Positions 16,992 through 26,796 are shown, counted from the first letter of the stretch. The stretch: DNA of 64,000 nt from Sulfolobales archaeon (GCA_038881635.1 JAVZPJ010000002.1:56208-120207); one strand, 5' to 3'. Notes: generated from the sequence alone by a model not told the origin. Made by a program: numbers and translations.

Positions 16992-17291
16992 GGAGAGACC
17001 GCCCACGAGGCTTACGGAGGTTCAAGCCTCCGAGGAAACTCCGCCCTCTCACGGCACCCGACCTCCGAAAGGAGGGCGGCGAGAAGCCGCTGAACCGGCA
17101 CAGAAATGACACGGCCTAGAGGGTGTGTGAATGATGGGGCTGATCCTCTGACTATCCTCTAGGCGCGGTGAGACAGCCGGTTCTCGGGAGAGCAAGGCCG
17201 AGTAGTGCCTATGAGAGCCGTGGGAGGCACAGGTAGGCCGCTTAGCCTAATGCCTCTACTACAGAAGGCGGGTTATGTGGGCGGTCTCTCC
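16992..17291 (+). ncRNA. rnpB: RNase P RNA (type A archaeal)
   Basis: The ends form a 15-base-pair P1 helix (GGAGAGACCGCCCAC with its complement). Just inside is GAGGAAACTCCGCCC, the conserved CR-I region. CACAGAAATGACAC lies in the middle, and GGTAGGCCG followed by ACAGAAGGCGGGTTATG near the 3' end are the CR-IV/CR-V elements. The length of 300 bases fits a full-size type A molecule. It processes tRNA 5' ends. It is divergent from cbf5. Confidence 0.93.
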
Positions 17292-17293
17292 TA

Positions 17294-17300
17294 TTTTTCT
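17294..17300 (+). terminator. T-rich terminator of rnpB
   Basis: TTTTTCT begins three bases after the closing P1 strand, matching the oligo-T termination used by archaeal RNA polymerase. Confidence 0.6.
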
Positions 17301-17366
17301 TAGGGGGTATGTATAAATCTATTTAAATACCCCATTTACCGATATATATTTGGGGCTTTAATCTAT

Positions 17367-18701
17367 ATGTCTTTGAAGTCTGAAGTAGATAAATGGTATG
17401 AGATCTCTCTCAAAGCTCATAAGTATTATGAAGGTAAGATTGAGGTGATTCCTAAAGTTCCTATTGAAAAGCTTATATACTTCGCTGTCTGGTATACTCC
17501 TGGTGTTGCCGAGCCTTCGAGGGCTATTTCTAAGAATAAGGATTTGAGCTTCGAGATAACATCTAGGTGGAATATGATTGCTGTGGTTACTGATGGAACT
17601 AGAGTTCTAGGATTAGGAAATATAGGTCCTGAAGCTTCATACCCCGTTATGGAGGGTAAGGCACTCATATTCAAATTCCTAGGAGGAGTTGATGCAGTTC
17701 CACTTCCTATAAGAGCTAGAGATGCTGATGACTTTGTTGAAACTGTTAAAAAGCTTGAGCCAGCTTTTGGAGGTATAAATCTTGAAGATATTGAAAGTCC
17801 TAAGTGTTTCTACATACTCGAGAGACTTAGAAAGGAGATGGAGATACCTGTGTGGCACGATGATCAGCAGGGTACTGCTACGGCAACGCTTGCAGGCTTG
17901 ATCAACGCTCTCAAGATTGTTGGAAAGAAGATCTCTGATGTATCTATAGCATTAATAGGCGCGGGAGCTTCTAACATACCCACATATAGACTGCTCGTAA
18001 AGATGGGGGCAAACCCAAAGAACATGTATTTAGTAGATACAAAGGGCATACTTCATGCTGAGAGAGATGATATTGATAAGCTGAGATTTGAAAATCCATG
18101 GAAGTATCAGATAGCGATAGAATCTAATGGAGAGATGAGGAGAGGAGGTATTAAAGAGGCTATGGAAGGAGTTGATGTAGTTATTGCAGCATCAAGACCC
18201 GGACCTGGTGTGATTAAGAAAGAATGGGTGGCTAGGATGAACAAAGATGCAATTGTATTCGCTCTTGCAAATCCTGTCCCAGAGATATGGCCGTGGGAGG
18301 CTAAGGAGGCTGGTGCTAGAGTTGTTGCGACTGGTAGAAGCGATTTTCCTAATCAGATTAATAACAGTCTCGCATTTCCCTCTATATTCAGAGGAGCGTT
18401 AGATGTGAGGGCTAAAACCATAACGGATGAGATGGCTATCAGAGCTGCGGAGACTCTAGCTAGATTCGCGGAGGAGAAAGGGATTCATGAGGATTATATA
18501 ATACCTACAATGGAAGAATACGAGGTTTATATAAGAGTCGCGGTAGCTGTCGCCGAAAAAGCTATGGAGCAGGGTGTTGCTAGGATTAGTAAAAGTAGGT
18601 CTGAGCTTGAGGAACGTGCTAGAGAGATTATAGAGAAAACTAGAGAGAAATATGCTACACTAATAAGAGCCGGACTTATAAAAGATATTGTACAACTATG
18701 A
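17367..18701 (+). CDS. NAD(P)-dependent malic enzyme
   Basis: Oxidative decarboxylation of malate to pyruvate. 444 residues with [27 protein letters not shown], the metal/malate site [15 protein letters not shown], the nucleotide-binding [14 protein letters not shown] and [11 protein letters not shown]. Short bacterial/archaeal type, without a phosphotransacetylase domain. A TATA element at about 17321-17329 would give a very short leader. Confidence 0.92.
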   Translation: MSLKSEVDKWYEISLKAHKYYEGKIEVIPKVPIEKLIYFAVWYTPGVAEPSRAISKNKDLSFEITSRWNMIAVVTDGTRVLGLGNIGPEASYPVMEGKALIFKFLGGVDAVPLPIRARDADDFVETVKKLEPAFGGINLEDIESPKCFYILERLRKEMEIPVWHDDQQGTATATLAGLINALKIVGKKISDVSIALIGAGASNIPTYRLLVKMGANPKNMYLVDTKGILHAERDDIDKLRFENPWKYQIAIESNGEMRRGGIKEAMEGVDVVIAASRPGPGVIKKEWVARMNKDAIVFALANPVPEIWPWEAKEAGARVVATGRSDFPNQINNSLAFPSIFRGALDVRAKTITDEMAIRAAETLARFAEEKGIHEDYIIPTMEEYEVYIRVAVAVAEKAMEQGVARISKSRSELEERAREIIEKTREKYATLIRAGLIKDIVQL

Positions 18702-18713
18702 GGTGTGAGGTCT

Positions 18714-19193
18714 ATGTCTATGAGTTCTTCTTATAGAATAAGAAATGCAGAAAAAAAGGATCTGGATGAAATAGTTAATCTAATAGTGAGATTGAAAAAG
18801 CTTAATGAAGAATTCGATCCTCTATATACAGTGAGAGAAGAAGTAGCAGAAGTCGCGAGAGACTACATTGAGAAATCATTAGAGAGAGATGACGTGTTTA
18901 TACTGGTTGCAGAGAGTGGCGGGAGAATTGTAGGAGTTATAAGAGTTGAGATCAGATCTAGAATATTCTATCAGCCAGTGTTTGAAGGTATTATAACAGA
19001 TCTCTATACACTCCCAAGCTTCAGAGACAAAGGTATTGGAACAGCACTTTTAGATGAAGCTATAAAAATCCTTAGAAGTAGAGGAATTAGCATCATAGGA
19101 GCTGAATTTCCTCCGATGAATAAAATCGCTGTAGAATTCTACGAGAAGAGAGGCTTTAAACCGCTTCTATACACTTATTTCAAAGAAATTTAA
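18714..19193 (+). CDS. GNAT-family N-acetyltransferase
   Basis: About 159 residues of the GNAT fold. VLVAE/VGVIRVEIR strands precede the acetyl-CoA loop FRDKGIGTALLDEAI (R/Q-x-x-G-x-G), and the C terminus ends with VEFYEKRGFKP. The substrate is unknown. The ATG at 18714 follows GGTG eight bases upstream. It starts a dozen bases after the malic enzyme stop, so co-transcription is likely. Confidence 0.8.
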   Translation: MSMSSSYRIRNAEKKDLDEIVNLIVRLKKLNEEFDPLYTVREEVAEVARDYIEKSLERDDVFILVAESGGRIVGVIRVEIRSRIFYQPVFEGIITDLYTLPSFRDKGIGTALLDEAIKILRSRGISIIGAEFPPMNKIAVEFYEKRGFKPLLYTYFKEI

Positions 19194-19256
19194 TATTCAG
19201 ATGACCTTAAATAAAAAATAATATAATATTTTTCAAAAATTTAATTAAGTCCATGA

Positions 19257-20384
19257 TCAGGCATCTTTATCTATGCTCACAGGTATAGCTCTGGGATCTG
19301 GTAGTATTCTTATTATGGCATCACCTCTTCTCATTATAGTCATTATATCTTCAAGATACTTCTCTCCTATTCTTAGGAATTTAGATGCCTCAGCCCAAAA
19401 ACTCTTGCTAGGATTGCTCATCACTATAAGAAGACCTGTATTTTCAGCGATCATATCCCATAGCTCTCCAAAATCTTTAAAACTCTGCGTAGCCATAGAA
19501 ATAGAGATACCATATCCTCTAGCTAGTCTTAGAAGATTTACAATTCTCCTAGAAGTTCTTCTGCTGAGAAGAATCCATGCTTCATCTAATCCTAGAAATA
19601 TATTAACCTGAGAATCCGGCTTCTCTCTAGATGCCATGTTTATAAGATCCTGGAAGAATATGTTTATAGCGTACCTTAGAAGCTCTTCTCTCTCCTTAGT
19701 AAGATCTCTCATCGTAACCACATTCATCTCACCTTTCCTGATCTCGTATCCTTTTCCAGGTTCTGTATCTAGTGATGAGATCTCTCTCAAGATCCTTTCT
19801 ATAATACCATTCAATCCATCATGATCTTTCTCATAGAGTGTTGTTATGATATCATCCCATGAAGGTTTGTCATATTTTTCATAGCTTCTTCTCAGAACCT
19901 CAAATAACACTCCTTGAAGTCTTAGATCATTTATCTCATAACTTTCTATAATACTGTCAAAAATCTGGTAAACCCTGATCCATGGTGTAGTATTGCGAGG
20001 CTCTAGAGAGTTTAGAGATGTTCTAGGAATATCGATCAGATGATAATAAACACCTCTCTCCATAAGCCTGCTGGCTATGTCGCCGCGAATGTCTACGAAC
20101 AATACAGTGGATCCAAATATCTCGTGAGCTCTTCTCAATATGGTTATAAGAGTTTCAGTCTTACCGCTTCCCGTAGGTCCTACTATAAGAATATGAGGAT
20201 TGAATGCTTTCATAGGATCCCAGAAGACAACTCTAGTATCATTAAGGATCCTTCCTATAACTATACCTGATTTATGAGGATTTCTATGCTGTATAATATT
20301 TTTAATAAGAGGTGATATTATGATTGCTGAGCTTGAAAGCCATATGGATTCTTTACCATAGAGGATTCTTCTTAGAGATCTCAT
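19257..20384 (-). CDS. VirB4/HerA-family ATPase (C-terminal half of a split VirB4, CedB-like)
   Basis: P-loop ATPase of the HerA-FtsK/VirB4 superfamily, 375 residues. A hydrophobic stretch near residues 14-30 may be membrane-associated. Walker A GPTGSGKTE is at 69-77, LFVDIRGD follows, and Walker B FLGLDEAW lies near 270 with ATQSFKDFGELW after it. The VirB4 N-terminal domain is missing from this protein but appears encoded just upstream. Last gene of the six-gene filament operon, 13 bases after its neighbour. CedB of the crenarchaeal DNA-import system is the closest known analogue I can name. Confidence 0.8.
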   Translation of the reverse strand: MRSLRRILYGKESIWLSSSAIIISPLIKNIIQHRNPHKSGIVIGRILNDTRVVFWDPMKAFNPHILIVGPTGSGKTETLITILRRAHEIFGSTVLFVDIRGDIASRLMERGVYYHLIDIPRTSLNSLEPRNTTPWIRVYQIFDSIIESYEINDLRLQGVLFEVLRRSYEKYDKPSWDDIITTLYEKDHDGLNGIIERILREISSLDTEPGKGYEIRKGEMNVVTMRDLTKEREELLRYAINIFFQDLINMASREKPDSQVNIFLGLDEAWILLSRRTSRRIVNLLRLARGYGISISMATQSFKDFGELWDMIAENTGLLIVMSNPSKSFWAEASKFLRIGEKYLEDIMTIMRRGDAIIRILPDPRAIPVSIDKDA

Positions 20385-20397
20385 TAAAAAACCTGAT

Positions 20398-20961
20398 CTA
20401 AATCCGAAAAAATCTATTGAGGATCTCTATAATATGAAGTCCTCTTACTTCTTCTACTATAACACCTAGATCCTTAAGTTCTTCTGATAATAGCTTTATT
20501 CTCTGTTCAAGTCTTTCTCTAGCTTCATTCTCATCAGATCCCTCAGCGGATACGGATATTATCATGACAATATTATACGGGAGATCTCCTTCTAGAAGCT
20601 TCTGCTTAAGTTTTCTCAATCTTTCTATCTCTGTTAAAATCTTCGAATTAGTAGGATCGCTTTCTCTGATAATTTCTTTCACTTGAATAACCGAATCTAT
20701 TCTATCTATTATCTTCTTCCTATCAAGAGGTATGAATGATATTCTTATATCTATCGGAAACGGTTTTGATAGAATCTTTACATAGGCATTTAAAAATCTA
20801 CTTAACTCGTGTTCTTGAAGTTCGTCAAGAGACCTTGTCACATCCTTTACTATTAGAAATCCTCTAGCAATACATCCCTTATCATCACAACCTGCTAGAT
20901 AGCTGCCTCTGATCCTTATATCTTCAACTCCAAATATATGCTTTAGATATCTTTCAAACAT
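20398..20961 (-). CDS. VirB4 N-terminal-domain-like protein
   Basis: 187 residues. The pattern RGFLIV, then a helical FLNAYVKIL, KPFPIDIRISFIPLD, a long charged coiled helix (about 95-130), NIVMIISVSAEGSDENEARERLEQRI, KDLGVIVEEVRGLHIIEILNRFF is how the N-terminal CagE/TrbE/VirB domain of VirB4 ATPases reads. In VirB4 this domain is fused ahead of the ATPase; here a separate ATPase gene follows 13 bases downstream. The assignment is by pattern only. The start abuts the upstream stop. Confidence 0.6.
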   Translation of the reverse strand: MFERYLKHIFGVEDIRIRGSYLAGCDDKGCIARGFLIVKDVTRSLDELQEHELSRFLNAYVKILSKPFPIDIRISFIPLDRKKIIDRIDSVIQVKEIIRESDPTNSKILTEIERLRKLKQKLLEGDLPYNIVMIISVSAEGSDENEARERLEQRIKLLSEELKDLGVIVEEVRGLHIIEILNRFFRI

Positions 20962-23280
20962 CTAGCTTAACCTCGTGAGAGTCTCTCTAAGATGTAGAGC
21001 ATGATGCAAAGCACTTTGTAGAAGCTCTCTAAAATCTCTAGGTCTTATTAGAAGAATCTCTCTTAAAACTCCATCGAATAACTCTATAGAAAGTTCTTTC
21101 GAGAGATCAGGTTCTCGTACTCTTATTATATTGATACCTTTTTGAAGTTTTCCAAAACCTTCTAAAGAGCCATTGTAGAGAATGTAATAGCTGTCTGAAG
21201 ATACCTCTACTAGAATCTGTAATTCTCTTGGTAGTATTATCACTCTGTAGTCTCTTAAGATCCTCTCTTCACTGCTCAGCCTAAGCATGTTTATCAGATC
21301 TTCTCTTCCAATTCTTCTAGGCTCTTCTAGATTTATCTTTCTAGAGAATCCCCACAGATAATCTTCTCCTGAGATCCAGAGATCTATCTTGGATCTTCCC
21401 TTACACAGATTCTTTTCAAAACCTAGATTTATTCTAATAGTACTTTCTTCACTTCTTCTCTCGAGAATTTTAGAGTACTCGTTGCATTTGATCTCGATCC
21501 TACTCTCATAACTTTTAAGATTCTTACCATCTATACTGATTACAATCTCTTCACCAGAGAAGTTTATGCTAGCGCTAGCATCTACTTCTACTAGATCTAA
21601 TTCTCTGGAATCTAATACTTTCTCGAATTCTCCACCAGAATCTTTAGCTACTATAGAGATCTTATATCTAGACTCATAAAAGCTATTGATATGCAGATCT
21701 CGATCTATGCAGTACTCTAAGATTCTACTAGATTCTAGATCTTTTCCACCTATATCCTTTTCAAGAACCCTATCTCTAGATTCCACGACTATCCTATAGT
21801 TATAATACTTAAAGATATCTGGATTCTCTATCGCGGTAGAGATCCTTAGCAGAGGTTTTCCATAGCATTTTTTATGAAGCCCTTTCCGAGAAAATTGAAT
21901 ATAGCCTTCAAGAATCTTAACAGGCTTGATCACTCTAGGAAGCTCTATCTCAACAATATCTGAGCCTAATAGAAAACCTGCTTTAAAAACTATTTTCTCC
22001 CCATCTACAGGGATCTGAGGTATTATTATAGACTCTGTGTTCCTCCTTATAATTCTACCTCTTAAAACCTCAGCCAGATCTATATCAGGGTATTCTCGTG
22101 GGATTCTTATAAAACCTCTATCATCTATCTCTCCTATTACAACTTCTTCTTCCGAGAAGAGATCTACTGAATATAAATGTTCTCGATCTATACAGTAGAC
22201 ATTCTTTCTATAACCAATACATCTTATGTTAGATTTCTTATCTACAGACTTCTTTCTAGAATTTTCAGGATCTAATATCTCCAGTCTATCTCCTCTCTCA
22301 ATAACTACCCCGCCTCTGAAGAAGCTTACCAGATCATTTTCAGATAGTTTATCAAGAATCTTAGAGTAAGAACCTCTGAAGATTCTGAGTGTACCACCGA
22401 TTCTTAGGATTATAGAATCTTCAAAACCACCTATAAACCGAACCTCTTCATCAGGATCGATCTTGGTTATATGCTTCATGCTACTCTCGCCATATAGCAC
22501 AAGCCATCGTGTAAGATTATTAAGAGCTATGATCTGATCTTTATTTCTAGCTATCACACTTACAGGATCTGATATCTCATAGCTACCTTCAATATCTATC
22601 GCAAGAGTCTTCTCATTATTCAATACTACAGAACCTATACCATCACCCAGAAAACAGTCTGTCACTCTTCCGAAAACCTCCAGATATCTGAAACTTCCAA
22701 ACTCCTCACCATATATCACGAAGCTTCTTCTACCTAGTTCTAATCCTACCACTGCGATGCCATCAGATCTTCTTACGCAGAAGTTTTTAATATCATATAT
22801 TTTGTCGTTAAGTACCGCAGTTTTCCTCCTACTAGATATGAAGAGGATTCCTAATTCTCTAAAGTATACTGCTTCAAAGTATCTTACCGAAGAGATCTTA
22901 TGTATGATATTGTTCTCATCAAAGTTCCTATAGAATTCTATCTCTCTACTCTCAGGTCTGTATACAGCAATCAGATCTTTGAATAAATATACTGGAATAC
23001 CTCTTGATATTCTCGCCATAATAGAGCATTCACCTTCGCTACAACTTACTATTACTCCATTCAAATAATAGATCCATTCTCCTAATTGCGTGTCTATGCT
23101 GATATAAGGTCTTCTAATGATCCTCGGTTCACTTCTTCCATCAATATGAATAAGTCCGGGTCTATATGACGAGAAGTTTATTCTCAGATCTCTTGAAAGC
23201 AGTTCAATAGGTATGTAGAGACTTCTAAAATCTACCAGTTTATAAGGTTTTCTAATTTTAACAGCATTCATGACGCTCAT
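20962..23280 (-). CDS. Large beta-rich protein of the filament operon, 772 aa
   Basis: Not a family I can name. The first 450 residues show repeated short beta blades (for example GIAVVGLELGRRSFVIYG, SVVLNNEKTLAIDIEG, SIILRIGGTLRIFRG) that suggest a beta-propeller. The second half has Ig-like beta segments (DASASINFSGEEIVISIDG) and a helical C terminus. No signal peptide or membrane span is evident, so it is probably cytoplasmic. Its start overlaps the platform gene stop by four bases. Confidence 0.6.
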   Translation of the reverse strand: MSVMNAVKIRKPYKLVDFRSLYIPIELLSRDLRINFSSYRPGLIHIDGRSEPRIIRRPYISIDTQLGEWIYYLNGVIVSCSEGECSIMARISRGIPVYLFKDLIAVYRPESREIEFYRNFDENNIIHKISSVRYFEAVYFRELGILFISSRRKTAVLNDKIYDIKNFCVRRSDGIAVVGLELGRRSFVIYGEEFGSFRYLEVFGRVTDCFLGDGIGSVVLNNEKTLAIDIEGSYEISDPVSVIARNKDQIIALNNLTRWLVLYGESSMKHITKIDPDEEVRFIGGFEDSIILRIGGTLRIFRGSYSKILDKLSENDLVSFFRGGVVIERGDRLEILDPENSRKKSVDKKSNIRCIGYRKNVYCIDREHLYSVDLFSEEEVVIGEIDDRGFIRIPREYPDIDLAEVLRGRIIRRNTESIIIPQIPVDGEKIVFKAGFLLGSDIVEIELPRVIKPVKILEGYIQFSRKGLHKKCYGKPLLRISTAIENPDIFKYYNYRIVVESRDRVLEKDIGGKDLESSRILEYCIDRDLHINSFYESRYKISIVAKDSGGEFEKVLDSRELDLVEVDASASINFSGEEIVISIDGKNLKSYESRIEIKCNEYSKILERRSEESTIRINLGFEKNLCKGRSKIDLWISGEDYLWGFSRKINLEEPRRIGREDLINMLRLSSEERILRDYRVIILPRELQILVEVSSDSYYILYNGSLEGFGKLQKGINIIRVREPDLSKELSIELFDGVLREILLIRPRDFRELLQSALHHALHLRETLTRLS

Positions 23281-24743
23281 CGAAGGGAACCTCCCATAAG
23301 TATTAGGTAAAATATAAGCTGTAGAGATCCGATGAAACCATTTAGAAGTTCATCGAATAAGATTTTTGATGCTACCAGTGATGATGATATAAGTGCTATA
23401 ACGGATAGATCTATTATGATCTCTTTATTCATTATGATTCCAGCCACCTGCGAGAAGAGTAGTGGTTGCATGAAAACTATTATAAGTGAGAACAGGTTAT
23501 GGATCATATAGTTTCTATATGAAGAGTATAATTCAAGAATCTTTTCACAGAACTTATCATAGAGATCGCTAGCTATACTTCCAGCTTCTCTCATGAATCT
23601 CATAGCGAATAATATATAACCGCTTAACCATGTTCTGAAACTTCTCTTAAGCTTTTGATCTTCATTGAAATTACCTAGATCCTTGAAAACCCTTACATGA
23701 GACTGAGATCCTATTATAAGATTCCTGACTAGCATTAGTTCTCTCAAAATATCTACAAAGAGTTTTACCGATGGTATGCTAGCTATGAGTATAGCAAGCG
23801 AGTATAGCCCGAGATTAGAGATCACAAACTCTTTCACAGAAGATATAGCTTTAAATCCGCTACCCATAAGGATCAGAATTGCCGGGGTTATTAGAAGAGA
23901 TAAAGAGATGTAACCTGATAGAGAAGCTATTCTACTTCTTCTTATAATCCTCATAGGCATAGGATGTCTAGGTATTATCAATGATAGTATTAGAGATATC
24001 GCAAGCATGAGAGTTTCAGAATACATCACTATATAAACCCCGTAGATCACTGAGAGAGTTGTTACTATTATAGCTACTATGGTATAGACTGTTAGAATCA
24101 TTGTAAGAATACTGACTTTAGCTGATATGATTCTCTTATACCTGGCGTCAAGCTCTCTCATTATATCTTCAAGGAGTATCTCTAGATATACTCTCTGAGT
24201 TCCAAGAGATCTGTTCACAAGATAGTTTCTCATGATTTTTCTAAGCATTCCAGGAAGTATATTCTCTGACATAAGCCTTAGAGCTTCTGTAAAACCTGTG
24301 AATCTAGCTAAATTTCTTGCTTTGACAGCTATCTTTCTAGATGCTGTGAATATTCTGTACTCTCTAGAGTATTCTGAGATTTTATTCATAAGATAACCTA
24401 TTTCATCACCTGATGAAGGAGATGAAGATGCTAATAGAATTAGATATGGAGTCTCTTCTTCAAGATCTCTCTTAAACTCTATGTATCTTATGAGGGGATT
24501 TAGGAGGAAGTATGAGAGAATCAGTGTGAAGGTTAGAAGAGTCATCTTAAGTGGTGCTGTATAAGTCCAGGCTGCGAACATTGTCTCGGGTAGTAGTATC
24601 AGGATTGATAGTAGCGTTGCCACTCCTATCATTATATAAGCTCCTCTCCTATACACCCTCAGATCTAGAGTTGGCTTGACTATGATATAGATCCTTTTAA
24701 GACCTAGAAGAATTTTTTGAGCATTAAGCATGCTAAATACCAC
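23277..24743 (-). CDS. TadC/FlaJ-like filament platform membrane protein
   Basis: 488 residues with many hydrophobic spans: two near 34-80, a group at about 205-255, a group at about 275-325, and more at about 415-485. Between them lie two cytoplasmic helical domains (EEETPYLILLASSS and FNEDQKLKRSFRTWL), the layout of T2SSF/TadC/FlaJ proteins. It would anchor the assembly ATPase and extract pilin. It sits two bases downstream of the ATPase gene. Confidence 0.82.
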   Translation of the reverse strand: MVFSMLNAQKILLGLKRIYIIVKPTLDLRVYRRGAYIMIGVATLLSILILLPETMFAAWTYTAPLKMTLLTFTLILSYFLLNPLIRYIEFKRDLEEETPYLILLASSSPSSGDEIGYLMNKISEYSREYRIFTASRKIAVKARNLARFTGFTEALRLMSENILPGMLRKIMRNYLVNRSLGTQRVYLEILLEDIMRELDARYKRIISAKVSILTMILTVYTIVAIIVTTLSVIYGVYIVMYSETLMLAISLILSLIIPRHPMPMRIIRRSRIASLSGYISLSLLITPAILILMGSGFKAISSVKEFVISNLGLYSLAILIASIPSVKLFVDILRELMLVRNLIIGSQSHVRVFKDLGNFNEDQKLKRSFRTWLSGYILFAMRFMREAGSIASDLYDKFCEKILELYSSYRNYMIHNLFSLIIVFMQPLLFSQVAGIIMNKEIIIDLSVIALISSSLVASKILFDELLNGFIGSLQLIFYLILMGGSLR

Positions 24744-24745
24744 TT

Positions 24746-26188
24746 CTAATAACTTTCGGCACTTTTCTTCAAGGCTTCTCCCAGGTGGTAGCTTCTATAG
24801 ATAATACTACGCTTGTTAAGATCCTCAAGATAATTATAGATCCTTCTAATTCTTATACTATTAATCCCAGGTATTATCTCATCTATGAACTTAAGGATCC
24901 TCTTATTATTCTCAATACCCAGCACCGCTATAGATCTGATAGACGACACCTGATAAGGCTTGAGAGATATAGGTGGAGACATAAGTCTCGTAATAACTTC
25001 TCGAGAAGATCCTCCGTGAAACGTTGTTAAAGCTCCTAAACCCATGTTAAGAGCTTGAGCAAGGATCTTAGCTTCAGCGCCTCTGGTCTCACCTATGACG
25101 ATAATCTTGTTTACGGAAGACCTTAGAGCAGCCTTGGTGAGGATATACTGATCCACTCTGGCTATACCTGTCTCATAAGTAGTGTATTTAACCCAACTAC
25201 TATCTTGAGGGATCTCGATCTCTGGCGTATCTTCTATTATTATAACCTTCCAATTTCTAGGCACATAAGAATTAAGTATAGCTCTAAGGAGAGTTGTCTT
25301 ACCACTTCCCGGAGCCCCTGCTATAACTAGGGATCCTCTTCTTAGTATTAATTCTCTGAAGTACTCTGCGACAGCTTCATTTATCATCTCTCTTCTAATG
25401 AGATCATCGATCGTTATTTTTCGCAAGATATTCTTTCTAATGGTCACTTCAATTCTTTCACCCGCCACACTAGGTCCTACGAGATGAACTCTATGACCTC
25501 CATCTTCTGTTGGTAGTTGTATGTCTAGTATGGGATTTACATGTGATATCGCCTTACCAACCTTGCTTGCTATAAGCTGTTGAATTTCTATAAGTTCACT
25601 GATATTTTCGATTCTAACATTAGACCTAACAAGATCCACCCTGGGATCTATTGATGTTATAAATGAATGTCTAACCCATATAGGTCCGACACCCGATATG
25701 CTTATATCTTCAACATAAGGATCTTCTAAGAACACTTGAAGCTTCTTATAGCCTAACTCCTCTTTTAATATATAGAATATGAATTCACTTTCGTCATTAA
25801 AGCCATTATATTTTTCTATGATTTCCCTGAGTTCCCGCTCTTTCATCACATGTGTGTCGGAGAGTCTTAGAATGAATTCCTCTTTCAGAGATCTGATTCT
25901 ATGGCGGAATCTTGACTCAAGATCTCTATACCTATCCTGGATCCTTACCAGATACATGTATTCATCATTTATTTTAGCAAGAGAGATCCTGTATATACCG
26001 AGATCATATTCTAAAAGCTCTTCATAATTCTCTTCGGGAATATCTCCGCCTGGTAAAATATACTGCTTGCTGGAATCACTCTCTCTATAGATAGAATTAT
26101 CCTGAAGCTCTTTTAATCTAGGACTGCTAAAAAATCTAGAAAAAAAGTTTATTTTATTAAACAGGTTCATCTTCTTCCACCTACTCAT
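24746..26188 (-). CDS. Type II/IV secretion ATPase (GspE/FlaI/TadA family)
   Basis: 480 residues. An N-terminal regulatory region is followed by YVEDISISGVGPIWVRH. Next come Walker A GAPGSGKTT (about 290), IIEDTPEIEIP (Asp box), the Walker B-like IVIGETRGAEA and LTTFHGGS (His box). It powers filament assembly. It starts five bases after the pilin stop. Shadow frames on the opposite strand are not genes. Confidence 0.9.
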   Translation of the reverse strand: MSRWKKMNLFNKINFFSRFFSSPRLKELQDNSIYRESDSSKQYILPGGDIPEENYEELLEYDLGIYRISLAKINDEYMYLVRIQDRYRDLESRFRHRIRSLKEEFILRLSDTHVMKERELREIIEKYNGFNDESEFIFYILKEELGYKKLQVFLEDPYVEDISISGVGPIWVRHSFITSIDPRVDLVRSNVRIENISELIEIQQLIASKVGKAISHVNPILDIQLPTEDGGHRVHLVGPSVAGERIEVTIRKNILRKITIDDLIRREMINEAVAEYFRELILRRGSLVIAGAPGSGKTTLLRAILNSYVPRNWKVIIIEDTPEIEIPQDSSWVKYTTYETGIARVDQYILTKAALRSSVNKIIVIGETRGAEAKILAQALNMGLGALTTFHGGSSREVITRLMSPPISLKPYQVSSIRSIAVLGIENNKRILKFIDEIIPGINSIRIRRIYNYLEDLNKRSIIYRSYHLGEALKKSAESY

Positions 26189-26192
26189 ATTA

Positions 26193-26681
26193 TTATGCTC
26201 CTAGTGCTTCAACACTTGTCTCAGAACCTGATCTGGTGCTAGAGATTATCGATATTATAACTTTGTCAATTACATAGCTAGTGCTACTACTACTTCTCAA
26301 TATTATGGTAATGCTCTGACCAGGATCTATTCTAATGGGCAGGGTGTTCTGACCTAGTATTATGAAGCTAGAACCATTGATGCCGCTTATTACATCTACT
26401 TGTGGTTCTGAATTATAGTTATTCCTATAGACTAGCGTTATCTTTGTAATGTTGGCAGGACTTGATCCATCATTTGAGATCCTTAAAGTCACCAGAGTGT
26501 ATCCCACGTAGCTTGTATCGTAAGATGCTCTGATCTTCTCAATAACAGGTAGCGTTGATATCTGAGAGTTTAGCCAAGATTGTAGGAGTATTACTGCAGG
26601 AATCGCTATCGCCAGTATGAGCAGTATCACAACCAGCTCGCTTATACCTTTTCTAATCCTTATATCAGATCTTTTTCTCAT
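26193..26681 (-). CDS. Archaeal type IV pilin-like protein with class III signal peptide
   Basis: From ATG 26681 the protein begins MRKRSDIRIRKG, a basic leader, then ISELVVILLILAIAIPAVILLQ, the long hydrophobic helix. Cleavage by a PibD/FlaK-type peptidase after RKG is expected, leaving about 150 residues rich in Ser, Thr and beta structure. A GGAGAT ribosome site lies five bases before 26681; longer frames reach 26768. First gene of the operon, so the likely main filament subunit. Confidence 0.8.
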   Translation of the reverse strand: MRKRSDIRIRKGISELVVILLILAIAIPAVILLQSWLNSQISTLPVIEKIRASYDTSYVGYTLVTLRISNDGSSPANITKITLVYRNNYNSEPQVDVISGINGSSFIILGQNTLPIRIDPGQSITIILRSSSSTSYVIDKVIISIISSTRSGSETSVEALGA

Positions 26682-26704
26682 GTTTATCTCCATCATATCT
26701 AACC

Positions 26705-26720
26705 AGCTTATAAATCTGGA
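26705..26720 (-). promoter_or_regulatory. TATA-like promoter of the filament operon
   Basis: On the minus strand CCAGATTTATAAGC lies 26-36 bases before the preferred pilin ATG. A second run (GCATATAAAC, about 26750) may serve the longer frame. The divergent dph2 gene starts at 26797. Confidence 0.45.
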
Positions 26721-26796
26721 GAGGGATAGGTGAAAGTATTGGTGATTTCTCGCGTTTATATGCTTCAACTTTATACTTTTACAGAGTGTAGAGATA

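Noticed and set aside
16641..17006. Two adjacent minus-strand frames that look like a frameshifted or broken pseudouridine synthase.
   Set aside because: A bulge-helix-bulge and exact restoration of the family sequence show an intron, not a frameshift or pseudogene.
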